Below the pieces are notes generated by a model. It was given only the letters and a program-made list of their open reading frames with translations, did no database searches and was not told where the DNA came from. A program made the position numbers and the translations under genes. Shown piece after piece: positions 17,581-27,006 of a DNA stretch of 64,000 nucleotides. Each line of letters begins with the position of its first letter. Positions within the stretch are counted from its first letter, which is position 1. Source of the DNA: Bradyrhizobium paxllaeri (GTDB taxonomy: Bacteria > Pseudomonadota > Alphaproteobacteria > Rhizobiales > Xanthobacteraceae). The stretch lies in the NCBI RefSeq assembly GCF_001693515.2, contig NZ_CP042968.1:7906501-7970500 (forward strand), in the 5' to 3' direction.

Positions 17581-18048
17581 ATGGCTTTCACATTAAAGAT
17601 CAACGGCACACCCCATCAGGTCGATGTCGACGGCGACATCCCGCTTTTGTGGGTGCTGCGCGACGTGCTCGGCATGACCGGGACCAAGTTCGGCTGCGGC
17701 CAGGCGCTCTGCGGCGCTTGCACTGTGCATGTCGGCGGTCAGCCTGTCCGCTCCTGCCAGACGCCGCTCGACAGCGTCGGCGACAGCGCGATCACCACGA
17801 TCGAGGCGATCGGCCAGGCGCCGCAGGGCGCGGCCTTGCAGAAGGCGTGGCTGGAGCTGGAGGTGGTGCAGTGCGGCTACTGCCAGTCCGGCCAGATCAT
17901 GTCGGCGGCGGCGCTCCTGAAGGACACGCCGAAGCCGACGGATGACGACATCGACGCCGCCATGTCGGGGAATGTCTGCCGATGCGGCACCTATCAGCGC
18001 ATCCGCGCTGCGATCAAGCACGCTGCGGGAGTTTTAAATCATGGATAA
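17581..18048 (+). CDS. iorA: Isoquinoline 1-oxidoreductase-type [2Fe-2S] subunit
   Basis: A 155-residue iron-sulfur subunit of a molybdenum hydroxylase. The plant-type cluster ligands are Cys39, Cys44, Cys47 and Cys59 ([14 protein letters not shown]...SCQ), and the second cluster uses QCGYCQSG and NVCRCGT. It carries electrons from the molybdenum subunit to an acceptor. The large subunit starts inside its last codons (8-base overlap), showing translational coupling. IorAB-type enzymes hydroxylate N-heterocycles or oxidise aldehydes; the substrate here is not defined. Confidence 0.9.
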   Translation: MAFTLKINGTPHQVDVDGDIPLLWVLRDVLGMTGTKFGCGQALCGACTVHVGGQPVRSCQTPLDSVGDSAITTIEAIGQAPQGAALQKAWLELEVVQCGYCQSGQIMSAAALLKDTPKPTDDDIDAAMSGNVCRCGTYQRIRAAIKHAAGVLNHG

Positions 18049-20248
18049 GCTCGTTCTGAAAGAGCAGATTGCCGATGAAACAGCGATGTCGCGGCGCGCC
18101 TTTCTTCAGGGCACGGGTTTGCTGCTTGGTTTTGCGGTGACCGGTGCAAGCACGGAGTCCGTCTTCGCGGTGCCTGCTTCGCAGGTGGTCGAAAACGAGG
18201 TCACGGGTACTTTCGCGCCGAACGGATTTATACGGATCAATCCGACCGGCGCCGTGACCCTGATCATTCCGATGATCGAGATGGGACAGGGCGTTTACAC
18301 GTCGCTCTCGATGCTTCTCGCTGAAGAACTGGAAGTGAAGCTTGACCAGATTCAGGTTCAGCATGCGCCGCCAAATCATGCGCTTTACGCCAACTCTATC
18401 ATAGGCATTCAAAATACAGGTGGTTCCGCCTCTGTCCGCGCCTTCTGGACGCCGCTGCGTCAGGCAGGGGCGGTGGGTCGTAATCTGCTGATTGCGGCAG
18501 CCGCAAAGCGCTGGAACGTCGATCCAGCGACTTGCCGCGCCAAGGACGGCGTCGTGTTCGATGCATCAGGCTCGAAGCATCTGAGCTACGGCGAACTGGC
18601 GAAGGCCGCGGCGAAATTGCCTGTGCCGCCTGCGGCAAACGTCAAATTGAAGGATCCGAAGGATTTCACCCTGATCGGCACGCGTGCCAAGCGCGTGGAT
18701 TCAGAGATAAAGGTCGATGGGCGCGCGCTCTACGGCATCGATACGCGGCTGCCGGGTATGAAGGTTGCAGCGGTTGCTATTTCGCCCGTGCTCGGTGGCA
18801 AAGCGAAAACGGTGGACGAGAAGGCCGCGGTGACGGTGAAGGGCGTCCGGCAGGTGGTCAATATCGATGAAGCTGTTGCCGTGGTGGCGGATCATACGGG
18901 TGCGGCGAAGAAGGGGCTCGAGGCCGCCGCCATCACGTGGGACGACGGGCTGAACGGCAAGGTCAGCAACGCCGGTATCGTCAAGCAATTGGAGGAGGAA
19001 TCCAAAAAGCCGGGCGCAGTTGCTCGTAACGATGGCGATGCACGGAAGGCTCTTGCGGAGGCGGCGCAACGGGTTGACGCTATCTATCAGGTGCCTTTCC
19101 TGGCCCATGCGGCGATGGAGCCGATGAACTGCACCGTTCATCTGCAGAAGGATCGTTGCGACATCTGGGTCGGGACACAGGCGCCTACGATCACGCAGTC
19201 TCTGGTAGCCGAACTCACCGGCCTGCCAAAGGATGCGATCAAAATTCACAATCATCTGATTGGCGGTGGCTTCGGCCGAAGGCTGGAGGCCGATGGCACG
19301 GTGCTGGCCGTCAAGATCGCCAAGCACGTCCATGGCCCGGTGAAGGTGATCTGGAGCCGCGAGGAAGACATCCAGCACGATATGTATCGGCCGTACTATC
19401 TCGATCGGCTCTCGGCCGGACTTGACGCGGCCGGCAAGCCGGTTGCCTGGACGCATCGCATCGCCGGCTCCTCAGTCATGGCTCGCTATTATCCCCCTTA
19501 CTTCAAGGACGGATTGGACCCCGATGCCGTAGAGGCGGCGGAGAAACCGCCCTATGCGCTGCCGAATATCCTCGTCGACTTTGTCCGGGTCGAGCCCCCT
19601 GGTGTCCGGACGTCTTGGTGGCGCGGCGTCGGACCGACTCACAATGTTTTTGTGGTCGAAAGTTTCATGGATGAGCTCGCTCATGCCGCGAAGCAGGATC
19701 CTGTCGCTTATCGAAAGGAATTGCTTGGCCACAATCCGCGAGCGCTTGCTGTTCTGTCGCTTGCTGCAGAAAAAGCAGGGTGGGGATCGCCACCTCCCTC
19801 ACGGCATGGCCGCGGGATTTCGGTACAATTCGCATACGGAAGTTACGTGTCGCAGGTCGCCGAGGTCGAAGTGGCGGCCGATGGCTCTGTCAAAGTCAAG
19901 CGGATCGTCTGTGCGATTGATTGCGGCATGTACGTCAATCCCGATACGATCGAAGCACAGGTTCAGGGTGGAACGCTTTTCGGGCTGACCGCCGCGCTCC
20001 ATGGCTCGATCACCTTCAAGGATGGACGCGTCGAGCAGAGCAATTTCGACACGTATCTGCCGATGCGTATCGACGAGGTGCCGCTGGTGGAGACGCACCT
20101 GATCAAGAACGCAGAAGCTCCAGGTGGCGTTGGTGAAGCTCCGACAGCTATTGTCAGTGCGGCGGTCACCAATGCGATCTTCGCCGCGACCGGCAAGCGT
20201 GTGCGCAGCCTGCCAATCGATACAAATTCGCTGAAGTCGTCGTCTTAG
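18041..20248 (+). CDS. iorB: Isoquinoline 1-oxidoreductase-type molybdopterin large subunit
   Basis: A 735-residue member of the xanthine dehydrogenase family, IorB type. The N-terminus carries a twin-arginine signal ([15 protein letters not shown]), so it is exported folded with its cofactor. The cofactor-binding segments [20 protein letters not shown] and the C-terminal [11 protein letters not shown] with the conserved catalytic Glu are present. It works with IorA, which would reach the periplasm by co-export. No cytochrome subunit or CoxF/CoxI-type maturation gene follows; a hairpin terminator ends the operon. Confidence 0.9.
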   Translation: MDKLVLKEQIADETAMSRRAFLQGTGLLLGFAVTGASTESVFAVPASQVVENEVTGTFAPNGFIRINPTGAVTLIIPMIEMGQGVYTSLSMLLAEELEVKLDQIQVQHAPPNHALYANSIIGIQNTGGSASVRAFWTPLRQAGAVGRNLLIAAAAKRWNVDPATCRAKDGVVFDASGSKHLSYGELAKAAAKLPVPPAANVKLKDPKDFTLIGTRAKRVDSEIKVDGRALYGIDTRLPGMKVAAVAISPVLGGKAKTVDEKAAVTVKGVRQVVNIDEAVAVVADHTGAAKKGLEAAAITWDDGLNGKVSNAGIVKQLEEESKKPGAVARNDGDARKALAEAAQRVDAIYQVPFLAHAAMEPMNCTVHLQKDRCDIWVGTQAPTITQSLVAELTGLPKDAIKIHNHLIGGGFGRRLEADGTVLAVKIAKHVHGPVKVIWSREEDIQHDMYRPYYLDRLSAGLDAAGKPVAWTHRIAGSSVMARYYPPYFKDGLDPDAVEAAEKPPYALPNILVDFVRVEPPGVRTSWWRGVGPTHNVFVVESFMDELAHAAKQDPVAYRKELLGHNPRALAVLSLAAEKAGWGSPPPSRHGRGISVQFAYGSYVSQVAEVEVAADGSVKVKRIVCAIDCGMYVNPDTIEAQVQGGTLFGLTAALHGSITFKDGRVEQSNFDTYLPMRIDEVPLVETHLIKNAEAPGGVGEAPTAIVSAAVTNAIFAATGKRVRSLPIDTNSLKSSS

Positions 20249-20256
20249 TCCTCTCC

Positions 20257-20292
20257 CGTCATCCCGCGCGTCGCTGCGCGCACGGGATGACG
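20257..20292 (+). terminator. Hairpin terminator after iorB
   Basis: CGTCATCCCG (20257-20266) pairs with CGGGATGACG (20283-20292), with a GC-rich inner stem. It lies 9 bases after the iorB stop. Confidence 0.65.
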
Positions 20293-20683
20293 GTCCAGGA
20301 CTAAAGCCCCGGAGCATAATGACTACGGGAGCGTTCGCGGTCTCTGCTCGGAAAAGTCGCCTCTCAGAAGGACGCCGTCTCGGATTGCAAACTCGATCCA
20401 CTTCGAAGCTGTAATGTGTGGTGCCGGCAACCGAAGTACGGCTTGGTCCGTTCAGTGCCCCAATTTCGTCTCGAGACGTCGCGAGACTCGATTGGCGAGA
20501 GACGAAGTGGCTCAGTACAACTTTTTGGCTTGCCCGCAGCACGCTGCGTGACGGCGTCCAAGACCTTATTGTTGTCAGCTTCGATCTGAAGGCGGCTCAG
20601 GATTGATCTGCGAGAATTTCACTTCCATACTACGGTGTTCTGATCATGATTGCCCCATTTAGTTCCGGGAAGACGGTCAGTCA
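20293..20683. other. Intergenic region upstream of the AraC gene
   Basis: No supported gene. Short open frames on both strands show no recognisable domain. Confidence 0.35.
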
Positions 20684-21817
20684 GTGGCGAACGAGCATGG
20701 CGACGCCCTCGCTGATCTTCGGAGAACGGGCTTCGGAGCACTATCGGCACCGGTAGCCGAGCAGCAAAGGGCTACTACAGTCATGCACACTTCGAAAGCG
20801 GTCCCAACACAGGCTCTCTTCGGGCAGAACGTTTCGCTGGCCACGGGCTCCACTGTCAAATTGTCTACAACAGACCTCGACAACTTGATGCAGGCGCTCG
20901 ACATCGATGTCATCGCGCTGACTGAGATTCTGGTGCCGCACGGTCATCGAGTCGAAATGGGAATGATTGACGCACCCGGGATCCACTACAACTTGAGTGG
21001 CGTGGGTCGCATATCGATCAACGGCGGACCCGAGATGCCGTTGAGCCCTCATTTGCTCATCATCGTGCCGCCAAACACTCCGTTCGCGATCGAGGTCGAC
21101 GGTGGAAGTGGCCCACCGAAGCTCATTTCGAGAGACTGCTGGACTCGTCAAGACGGCATCCTCCGCGTCGCAGTGCCGAATGAGAAACCCGAAATCGTTC
21201 AGGTATGCGGCTTTTTTAATGCATCCTTTGGTCAGTCTGTGAGGTTGTTCGGAGAACTCAGCGAACCAGTGATCGAGCAGTTCGAGCCGGCGGACAAGAT
21301 CGATCTGAAGCTTCGCGAGGCTATGGACGAGTTGCTGCAGCAAGAGGTCGGCGTTGGAGCCATGACAGCGTCTCTGCTCAAGCAAATCGTTGTCTCATTG
21401 GTGCGACGGTCCCTCAGGTCATCCCAGCGTTGGACTGAGCGATTCTCGATACTTTCCGACAGGCAGGTCACTCGTGCTTTTGCAGATATGGTGGCGCGGC
21501 CAGGAGCCGCCCATTCAGTTCAAAGCTTGGCACATAGTGCAGGATTGAGTCGTTCGGCGTTCATGGCGCGATTCTCGGACATCTTTGGACAATCCCCGAT
21601 GGTCGTCTTGCGAGACTTGAGAATGCGCCAGGCTGCGATCAATTTGACGACAACGACGATGTCGATCGACGTCATTGCTCATAATGCGGGGTACGAGAGC
21701 CGTTCAAGTTTTGTGCGAGCTTTTCGAAAGGCGTACAATCGAGATCCCAGCGACTATCGGCGGATAGCCAAGGAGGGCAAAGCCCAGAAGGGTAAGCACC
21801 CTAAACCGAGTGTCTGA
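20684..21817 (+). CDS. AraC-family transcriptional regulator
   Basis: A 377-residue regulator. The N-terminal two thirds resemble a cupin-type sensor domain (VPHGHRVEMGMIDAPGIHYNLSGVGRI in pieces, SPHLLIIVPP). The C-terminal 100 residues hold two helix-turn-helix motifs (VQSLAHSAGLSRSAFMARFSD and IDVIAHNAGYESRSSFVRAFRKAY). The GTG start at 20684 is uncertain; ATG at 20783 would remove 33 residues. It follows iorAB in the same direction 435 bp away and could regulate that operon, though nothing in the sequence proves this. Confidence 0.85.
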   Translation: MANEHGDALADLRRTGFGALSAPVAEQQRATTVMHTSKAVPTQALFGQNVSLATGSTVKLSTTDLDNLMQALDIDVIALTEILVPHGHRVEMGMIDAPGIHYNLSGVGRISINGGPEMPLSPHLLIIVPPNTPFAIEVDGGSGPPKLISRDCWTRQDGILRVAVPNEKPEIVQVCGFFNASFGQSVRLFGELSEPVIEQFEPADKIDLKLREAMDELLQQEVGVGAMTASLLKQIVVSLVRRSLRSSQRWTERFSILSDRQVTRAFADMVARPGAAHSVQSLAHSAGLSRSAFMARFSDIFGQSPMVVLRDLRMRQAAINLTTTTMSIDVIAHNAGYESRSSFVRAFRKAYNRDPSDYRRIAKEGKAQKGKHPKPSV

Positions 21818-22313
21818 TGGGTTGGACGTGCGCAGCCAAAGCACGAGTTCGTTGTGTATCGGGGCTGCTTGCAACATTTCGCTTCAAGTTGACCGCAGTG
21901 TTCAACGAAGTGCACGTGATTAGCTTGGGTGGGCGATCGTACAAAGCACGTAAGATTGGCGGCCAATTGTCGATGCGTTCCAAAAAGGCATGCGCCTCGT
22001 CGCTGAGCCTCCTCCAAGCGTGCGTCTATGACGTCGGCGAGTTCAGACGAGCAGTCCACTGTCATACGTAGCCGTCGTTGAATTTTCGGAACTCTGTATT
22101 CTCCACAAGCTCTCGTCGGAACCGAGCTTCATGAAAGTCACCAATAGGAATTCCCAGTAGGGGTGCCCATCCGCGCCAGCCTGCCGCGCAAGCACTTCGC
22201 GACCCAAGCCGCAAAGGGCATCTTTCGACTGCCTTTCTTGATGGCATGATCAACATGGTCGTCGGTCCATGCGGGGAGCGGGCCTTCGGCGGGCAACAGG
22301 CGTGCGCTCGGGA
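21818..22313. other. Gap with possible coding remnants
   Basis: No complete gene. On the minus strand two stretches read like protein (for example LPAWTDDHVDHAIKKG and ERIDNWPPILRALYDRPP) but lack starts and lie in different frames. They may be remnants of an unidentified gene. Confidence 0.35.
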
Positions 22314-22829
22314 TTAAGCTCTCCTAGTCGCTTCGAACAGGAACCACGTGCGGCGCTCTGCCTCGTCGATCCAGTTTTCGATCAGGCTGGCCGTGGCGAC
22401 ATCGCCATGTTCGTCGCAGACATTGTGAGTCTGCCGCATGCGCTGGGTGAGCGCAAAGTTGTCTTCCTTCAGCTCGGCCAGCATGCCTTCGGGTGTAACA
22501 AAATCCGTATCATTGTCCTCGATATGCTTCACCCTGGCGATGTGGCCGATCGAGCGAATCGTTGTGCCGCCGATCTTGCGGGCTCTTTCGGCGATTTCAT
22601 CCGTCATCGCGAAGATCTGCTCGGCCTGCTCGTCGAGAAGGAGGTGATAATCCCGGAAATGCGGGCCCGATATGTGCCAATGGAAGTTCTTGGTCTTGAC
22701 ATAAAGCGCGAATACGTCCGCCAGAAGCACAGTGAGGGCGGCCGAAATATCCTTGGTGGCATTGGAGCCGAGATTGCTCGGCGTGTCGAGCGGTGCCTCG
22801 CGGCGCTTTCTCGCGTCTTCTAGACTCAT
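22314..22829 (-). CDS. dps: Dps-family ferritin-like protein
   Basis: A 171-residue mini-ferritin. The ferroxidase-site region is clear: KTKNFHWHISGPHFRDYHLLLDEQ, supplying the His, Asp and Glu ligands shared between subunits. The C-terminal helix ENWIDEAERRTWFL follows. Dps dodecamers store iron oxidised by peroxide and shield DNA in starvation. A strong ribosome site (GAAGGAGG) precedes ATG at 22829. It stands alone with its own promoter region, at the left side of the redox-stress block. Confidence 0.9.
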   Translation of the reverse strand: MSLEDARKRREAPLDTPSNLGSNATKDISAALTVLLADVFALYVKTKNFHWHISGPHFRDYHLLLDEQAEQIFAMTDEIAERARKIGGTTIRSIGHIARVKHIEDNDTDFVTPEGMLAELKEDNFALTQRMRQTHNVCDEHGDVATASLIENWIDEAERRTWFLFEATRRA

Positions 22830-23051
22830 TTTGATGCCTCCTTCAGGGTTGATGCAGTCTTGCCGTTCGCAAGGGAATTGCTCTGAACAAGCATTTTGCG
22901 AAACCGTTCACCGAGTGGCAGTGGGTTACGATCACGAACACCCCGCTCGCCTACTCGTTCTGACAAGAGTATAGACAACTCCCACCCCGCCCCCGGCGAG
23001 CGAGGTCGGGAGACTGCTGCCAGCGTCGTCGCCGGCTTGCGCCGGAGCTTA

Positions 23052-24647
23052 CTAGGTCCGCTTCAGATCCTCGACCAGCATCGCCGTGGCGTGGCGCGCG
23101 AGCGCCTGGGTCGGGGCGTTGGTATTGCCGCTGGTGATGTTCGGCATGATCGAGGCGTCGATCACCCGGAGGCCGTCGACCCCGCGGACCCTGAGCCTTG
23201 CGTCAACCACCGCTCGCGCATCCTGGCCCATCCGGCACGTTCCGACCGGGTGCCACATCGTCGTCACGACACGCTTCACCCATTCGCCGATCTCCGCGTC
23301 CGACTGGATATGCGGGCCGGGATCCATCTCTTCCTCGATCACCGACGCCAACGACTCCTGGGCCATGACCTTGCGGATCGCGCGTACCGATTCCACCGCG
23401 GCCTTCAAGTCTTCCTCCTCACCGATGAAGTTCGGGTTGATCAGAGGCATCGACGTCGGGTCGCTGTCGGCCAGCCGCACCCAGCCACGGCTCCTGGGCT
23501 GAAGCACCACGAGTTCGAAGGTGACGCCCGAGCGGTCGCCCGCCGGGCCGAGTTGCTCGTTCAAGACGATGGGAGCGTGATAGCATTGGATCGTGGGTTC
23601 GGCGGAGAAGTCGGATGGATTCCAGTGGGTAACCGTCTCGATGCCGTTGCCCGACGCCGGGCCATCCTTGGTGATGAGATAACGCAGGCCCGCCTTCACG
23701 GTGCCGAGGCCCTGCGCGGCCGCCTGATAGCCAAGATCGCCCTCTACGTAGGCACGGACCGGTACCATCGGGTGGTCCTGGAGATTTTCGCCCACCTCCG
23801 GAGAATCGACGATCACCGCGATGTCGCGCTGGCGAAGGTGCTCGGCCGGTCCAATGCCCGAGTGCATGAGGATCTTCGGGCTATGGACGGACCCGGCCGA
23901 CAGCACGACCTCGCCGGCCATGATCCTCTCGAGGCCGTTGTCCTTCAGCTCGATGCCGACAGCCCGCTTGTTTTCGATAAGAATCCGAACGACGGTCTTG
24001 CCAGTGAGAAGCGTGACGCGGCCTGAGGCGAGGTGCGGACGCAGATAAGCGTCGACCGCGCTGCACCGGCGCTGATTTCCGACCGTCGACTGCACCGGCG
24101 AAACGCCGATCTGGCTCTCGCCGTTATAGTCGGGATTATAGGGAATCCCATATTCCTGGAAGGCCTTGAGGCAATATTGGTTCAGCTCGTTGATGCCCTT
24201 GGGCAACTGGACCGCCAGACCACCATTGATGCCGTGATATTCGTCATGGAAGGTGTCGTTGCGTTCCTGCGCCATGAAGACGGGAAGCAGGTCTTCATAC
24301 GACCATTTGCCGGTGTCGCCGACCGCGTCTTGCCACGCGGCGAAGTCGCGTATCTGACCACGGACGTAGCACATCGCGTTGATCGAGGAGCCGCCGCCGA
24401 GCACCTTGCCTGAGCGATATGCTCGCTTGGTGCCGTGCTGGGGAACCGTCTCGTATTTCCAGACATGCCGGTCGTGGACCAGTATATTGGCGAAGCCGGC
24501 GGGAATGTGGATGAACGGATCGCGATCCATGTCGCCCGCTTCGATCAGCGCGATCGACGCATTGGTGTGTTCGGCGAGATAACTCGCGACGACGCAGCCG
24601 GCCGCGCCTGCGCCAACAATGACAATGTCGTACCCCTCTTGAGACAT
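23052..24647 (-). CDS. GMC-family FAD oxidoreductase (choline/alcohol dehydrogenase-like)
   Basis: About 531 residues. The N-terminus has the dinucleotide motif DIVIVGAGAAGCVVASYLAE, then the GMC signatures GKVLGGGSSINAMCYVRG and SAGSVHSPKILMHSGIGP. C-terminal TMWHPVGTCRMG and NTNAPTQALA contain the catalytic His and Asn. Members oxidise alcohols such as choline or long-chain alcohols. ATG at 24647 is chosen on homology; in-frame TTG 24683 and ATG 24671 are alternatives. It is monocistronic, with repeat R1 about 100 bp upstream. Confidence 0.9.
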   Translation of the reverse strand: MSQEGYDIVIVGAGAAGCVVASYLAEHTNASIALIEAGDMDRDPFIHIPAGFANILVHDRHVWKYETVPQHGTKRAYRSGKVLGGGSSINAMCYVRGQIRDFAAWQDAVGDTGKWSYEDLLPVFMAQERNDTFHDEYHGINGGLAVQLPKGINELNQYCLKAFQEYGIPYNPDYNGESQIGVSPVQSTVGNQRRCSAVDAYLRPHLASGRVTLLTGKTVVRILIENKRAVGIELKDNGLERIMAGEVVLSAGSVHSPKILMHSGIGPAEHLRQRDIAVIVDSPEVGENLQDHPMVPVRAYVEGDLGYQAAAQGLGTVKAGLRYLITKDGPASGNGIETVTHWNPSDFSAEPTIQCYHAPIVLNEQLGPAGDRSGVTFELVVLQPRSRGWVRLADSDPTSMPLINPNFIGEEEDLKAAVESVRAIRKVMAQESLASVIEEEMDPGPHIQSDAEIGEWVKRVVTTMWHPVGTCRMGQDARAVVDARLRVRGVDGLRVIDASIMPNITSGNTNAPTQALARHATAMLVEDLKRT

Positions 24648-24748
24648 CAGCGTCTTTCTCTTTCGCACCATTTTATCGTTCAATGAACACCCGTAGTCGG
24701 CGGAGCGCCATCGCGGCGCCCGATCCAGAGATTGATTGGACCTTGATT

Positions 24749-24855
24749 TTGGAGAGTGACCTTGCAGCGCCGGCCACGGAAATCACCTCTCGCCATAGAG
24801 TCGATAGCCGATCGTTATTGTCGCTCGCCGCGCCGCATGATGCCGTAGCGAGGAA
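24749..24855 (+). repeat. Dispersed intergenic repeat R, copy R1
   Basis: Shares about 87 percent of positions with R2 over 85 bp. The core is GGAAATCACCTCTCGCCAT followed by RRAGTCGATAGNCG. Similarity to R3 extends past the core to GATGCCGT near 24850. Confidence 0.75.
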
Positions 24856-24943
24856 TGCCACCAGCCGCATCGCACCTCGAAACCGAGTTTTTATTCTCTT
24901 CAATTGTCTGAGACGAGATGGCGATCAGCGAACCGCCACGTGC

Positions 24944-25210
24944 CTAGATTAACGGGCGAACCTCTTCGAGCGCCCTTAAGTCGAGATTGCATGCGGGACA
25001 CCAACTGCCGCAATAGAAGATTAAAAGGAGCGGACCGCGGCGCAGCATCGACGCCGACGAGGATTTTGCGCCGTCTTGATTGGGCTGACAGAAGCTCCGG
25101 GGTGTTGTCCAGCGGTTAACGCCTTTCTCAACTCGGCCGGAGGCCATCAGGTTTCGGCAGCCCGCACCAGGGCAATCGCGATAGCGGTGGTCATTTCCGG
25201 CGTCCAGCAT
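24944..25210 (-). pseudogene. AhpC/TSA peroxiredoxin remnant
   Basis: The segment RRGPLLLIFYCGSWCPACNLDLRALEE is the peroxidatic-cysteine region of an AhpC/TSA-type peroxiredoxin, preceded by NQDGAKSSSASML. The frame stops right after EVRPLI, so the rest of the domain is missing. Upstream, a recognisable piece (ELRKALTAGQHPGA) lies in another frame with a stop before it. This is a truncated, frameshifted relic rather than a working enzyme. Confidence 0.75.
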
Positions 25211-25248
25211 GCCGAACAGCTCGCGCTTTTAATCAACCTTTTGCGGGT

Positions 25249-26283
25249 CTATCGTTGCGAGTCAGTTCCCGACACAGGCCACGTGATCCCGTAAAGATGG
25301 ATCGGCTCGGCGCGACCACGCAGCGCATGACGACCCAGGTCGGCAAACATCCGTGCTAGATCGCCGCTACCCTCCGCATGGAGCGCATCGATGAATGAGG
25401 CTGTGACGAGCAAGTCGAAGCCGAGAGTGCGGCAGGACGCTTCGACTCGGCTGGCGATATTGACCGTATCGCCGACCACGGTCAGTTCGAGCCTGCTTTC
25501 GCTGCCGATGTCACCTTGCACGATCGGACCGTGGTGAATTCCGACAGCCATGCGTATCTCCTCATCACCGGATTGAAGGCGTCGCTTATTCCAGTCGGCG
25601 ATCGAGTGCAGGATCTTGAGCGCGCCGCGAGCTGCGTTGGTGGCATCGGTCGAGCACGGCAGCGGCGCACCGAACACCGCCATCAGCCCGTCGCCGAGGA
25701 ATTTGTCGATGTAGCCATTCTCGGAGAAAACGCACTTGCTCAGCAGCGCCTGCAGGTCGCGCAGAAACGCGATCACATTCTCCGGTGCCAGCCTCGCACA
25801 ATATGCTGTGAAGCCTACCATGTCGACGAACAGCACGGCTGCCGGCTGATGGTGGGTAAGGGAAAGCGGCGTGTCCATCTCCGCAACTTCATCCACCAGC
25901 TCCGGTGCAAAGAATCGTGCCAGATTCGCACGCTGTCGCTGGCTCGCTGAAAGCCGCTCATTCGCCGAAATATTCTGCAAGGCGAGGAACGTGGTAATGC
26001 CGATAGCCGCAAGACCCATGGCAGCTCGGAGGATCGCCGCATCCGGGAACCTCGGACCATGCACCAGCACCAGGCTCAATATGGTCAGCACTGTGGATCC
26101 CGCGGCGGCGACCATGACGCTACGACGGTTGAGACCGATTGTCGAAACCAGCACGACGAAAACATAGAGCACCGCGACGGCAAACTCGAAAGGGGTGAGC
26201 GTATCGATGACGAAGATGCCGAGAGCCAGCGCGAATGCAGCAAGCTGCGGATGATTAGGTCTCTTTTTGTTTGCAGGGATCAT
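25249..26283 (-). CDS. Membrane-anchored class III adenylate/guanylate cyclase
   Basis: A 344-residue protein. Four to five hydrophobic segments in the first 130 residues form a MASE-like membrane sensor. A CHD catalytic domain follows with AAVLFVDMVGFTAYC (metal-binding Asp), FLGDGLMAVFGAP (second Asp) and VVGDTVNIASRVEA (transition-state Asn and Arg). It makes a cyclic nucleotide in response to an unknown membrane cue. Rhizobial genomes hold many such cyclases. It stands alone between a peroxiredoxin relic and an ICMT-family gene. Confidence 0.88.
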   Translation of the reverse strand: MIPANKKRPNHPQLAAFALALGIFVIDTLTPFEFAVAVLYVFVVLVSTIGLNRRSVMVAAAGSTVLTILSLVLVHGPRFPDAAILRAAMGLAAIGITTFLALQNISANERLSASQRQRANLARFFAPELVDEVAEMDTPLSLTHHQPAAVLFVDMVGFTAYCARLAPENVIAFLRDLQALLSKCVFSENGYIDKFLGDGLMAVFGAPLPCSTDATNAARGALKILHSIADWNKRRLQSGDEEIRMAVGIHHGPIVQGDIGSESRLELTVVGDTVNIASRVEASCRTLGFDLLVTASFIDALHAEGSGDLARMFADLGRHALRGRAEPIHLYGITWPVSGTDSQR

Positions 26284-26334
26284 CTGGCTGGCTCGTTAAG
26301 GGCCCGCTCGGCCATTTGCTGCCGTGCACTCTGG

Positions 26335-26874
26335 TCAGTAACCGGGGAAGTGCTCGCGCATCGCCTTTTCCTCCTGAAATATGCGTATGGCCAGCGGAAC
26401 GGCATAGATCGCCAACCCGACCACGAGAGTGAAATAGGCGTGTTGCACAAGCGCGAAACCGACCAGCTCCGGAAGAATGTTGAGATAGTAGTTCGGGTGG
26501 CGAACCCACCGGAAAAGCGGGTGTTTCACCAGCACATGGTTCCGGGCGATCATCAGCTTCACCGTCCACAGGCGGCCGAGCAGATGCGATACAACCAACA
26601 GCATCCCGACCCCGAAGACGTAGAGAACTAGTCCCATGATGGTGATGGGGTCGAAAGAGGCCGCACGGGCGATGCCTTCAATTGAAGCTGCGACATAGAA
26701 GGCGATATGCGCCAAGGCGAGCCAACGCGAGTTCCTCTCGCCGTACTCGACGGCCCCGTCCTTTCGAAGCGCCCTTTCGTTCCGCATCGAAACCACGAGC
26801 ATGGCGACGCGAAACACGACGGCTGCAGTGATGAACAGGAAAAGCATACGGACATCCATGAGGTTTACTGACAT
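26335..26874 (-). CDS. Isoprenylcysteine carboxyl methyltransferase-family membrane protein
   Basis: A 179-residue protein with about five membrane segments and the C-terminal ICMT signature: HPLFRWVRHPNYYLNILPELVGFAL followed by RIFQEEKAMREHF, giving the conserved RHP.Y and E..M elements. Bacterial members are thought to methylate lipophilic or isoprenoid substrates, but most are uncharacterised. It runs in the same direction as the cyclase gene 51 bp downstream, so both may be on one transcript. Confidence 0.8.
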   Translation of the reverse strand: MSVNLMDVRMLFLFITAAVVFRVAMLVVSMRNERALRKDGAVEYGERNSRWLALAHIAFYVAASIEGIARAASFDPITIMGLVLYVFGVGMLLVVSHLLGRLWTVKLMIARNHVLVKHPLFRWVRHPNYYLNILPELVGFALVQHAYFTLVVGLAIYAVPLAIRIFQEEKAMREHFPGY

Positions 26875-27006
26875 AAGGCTGGAGTGTTTGTCCGCGCTTG
26901 CTGAGATTAGTGCCCAACCATTCGTGCAAACACTCCCGGCGGTATTTGATCACAACGACCTCCGGTTGCCCGATTTCATTTTTATGGTCTCCTCACAGCC
27001 CGCAAC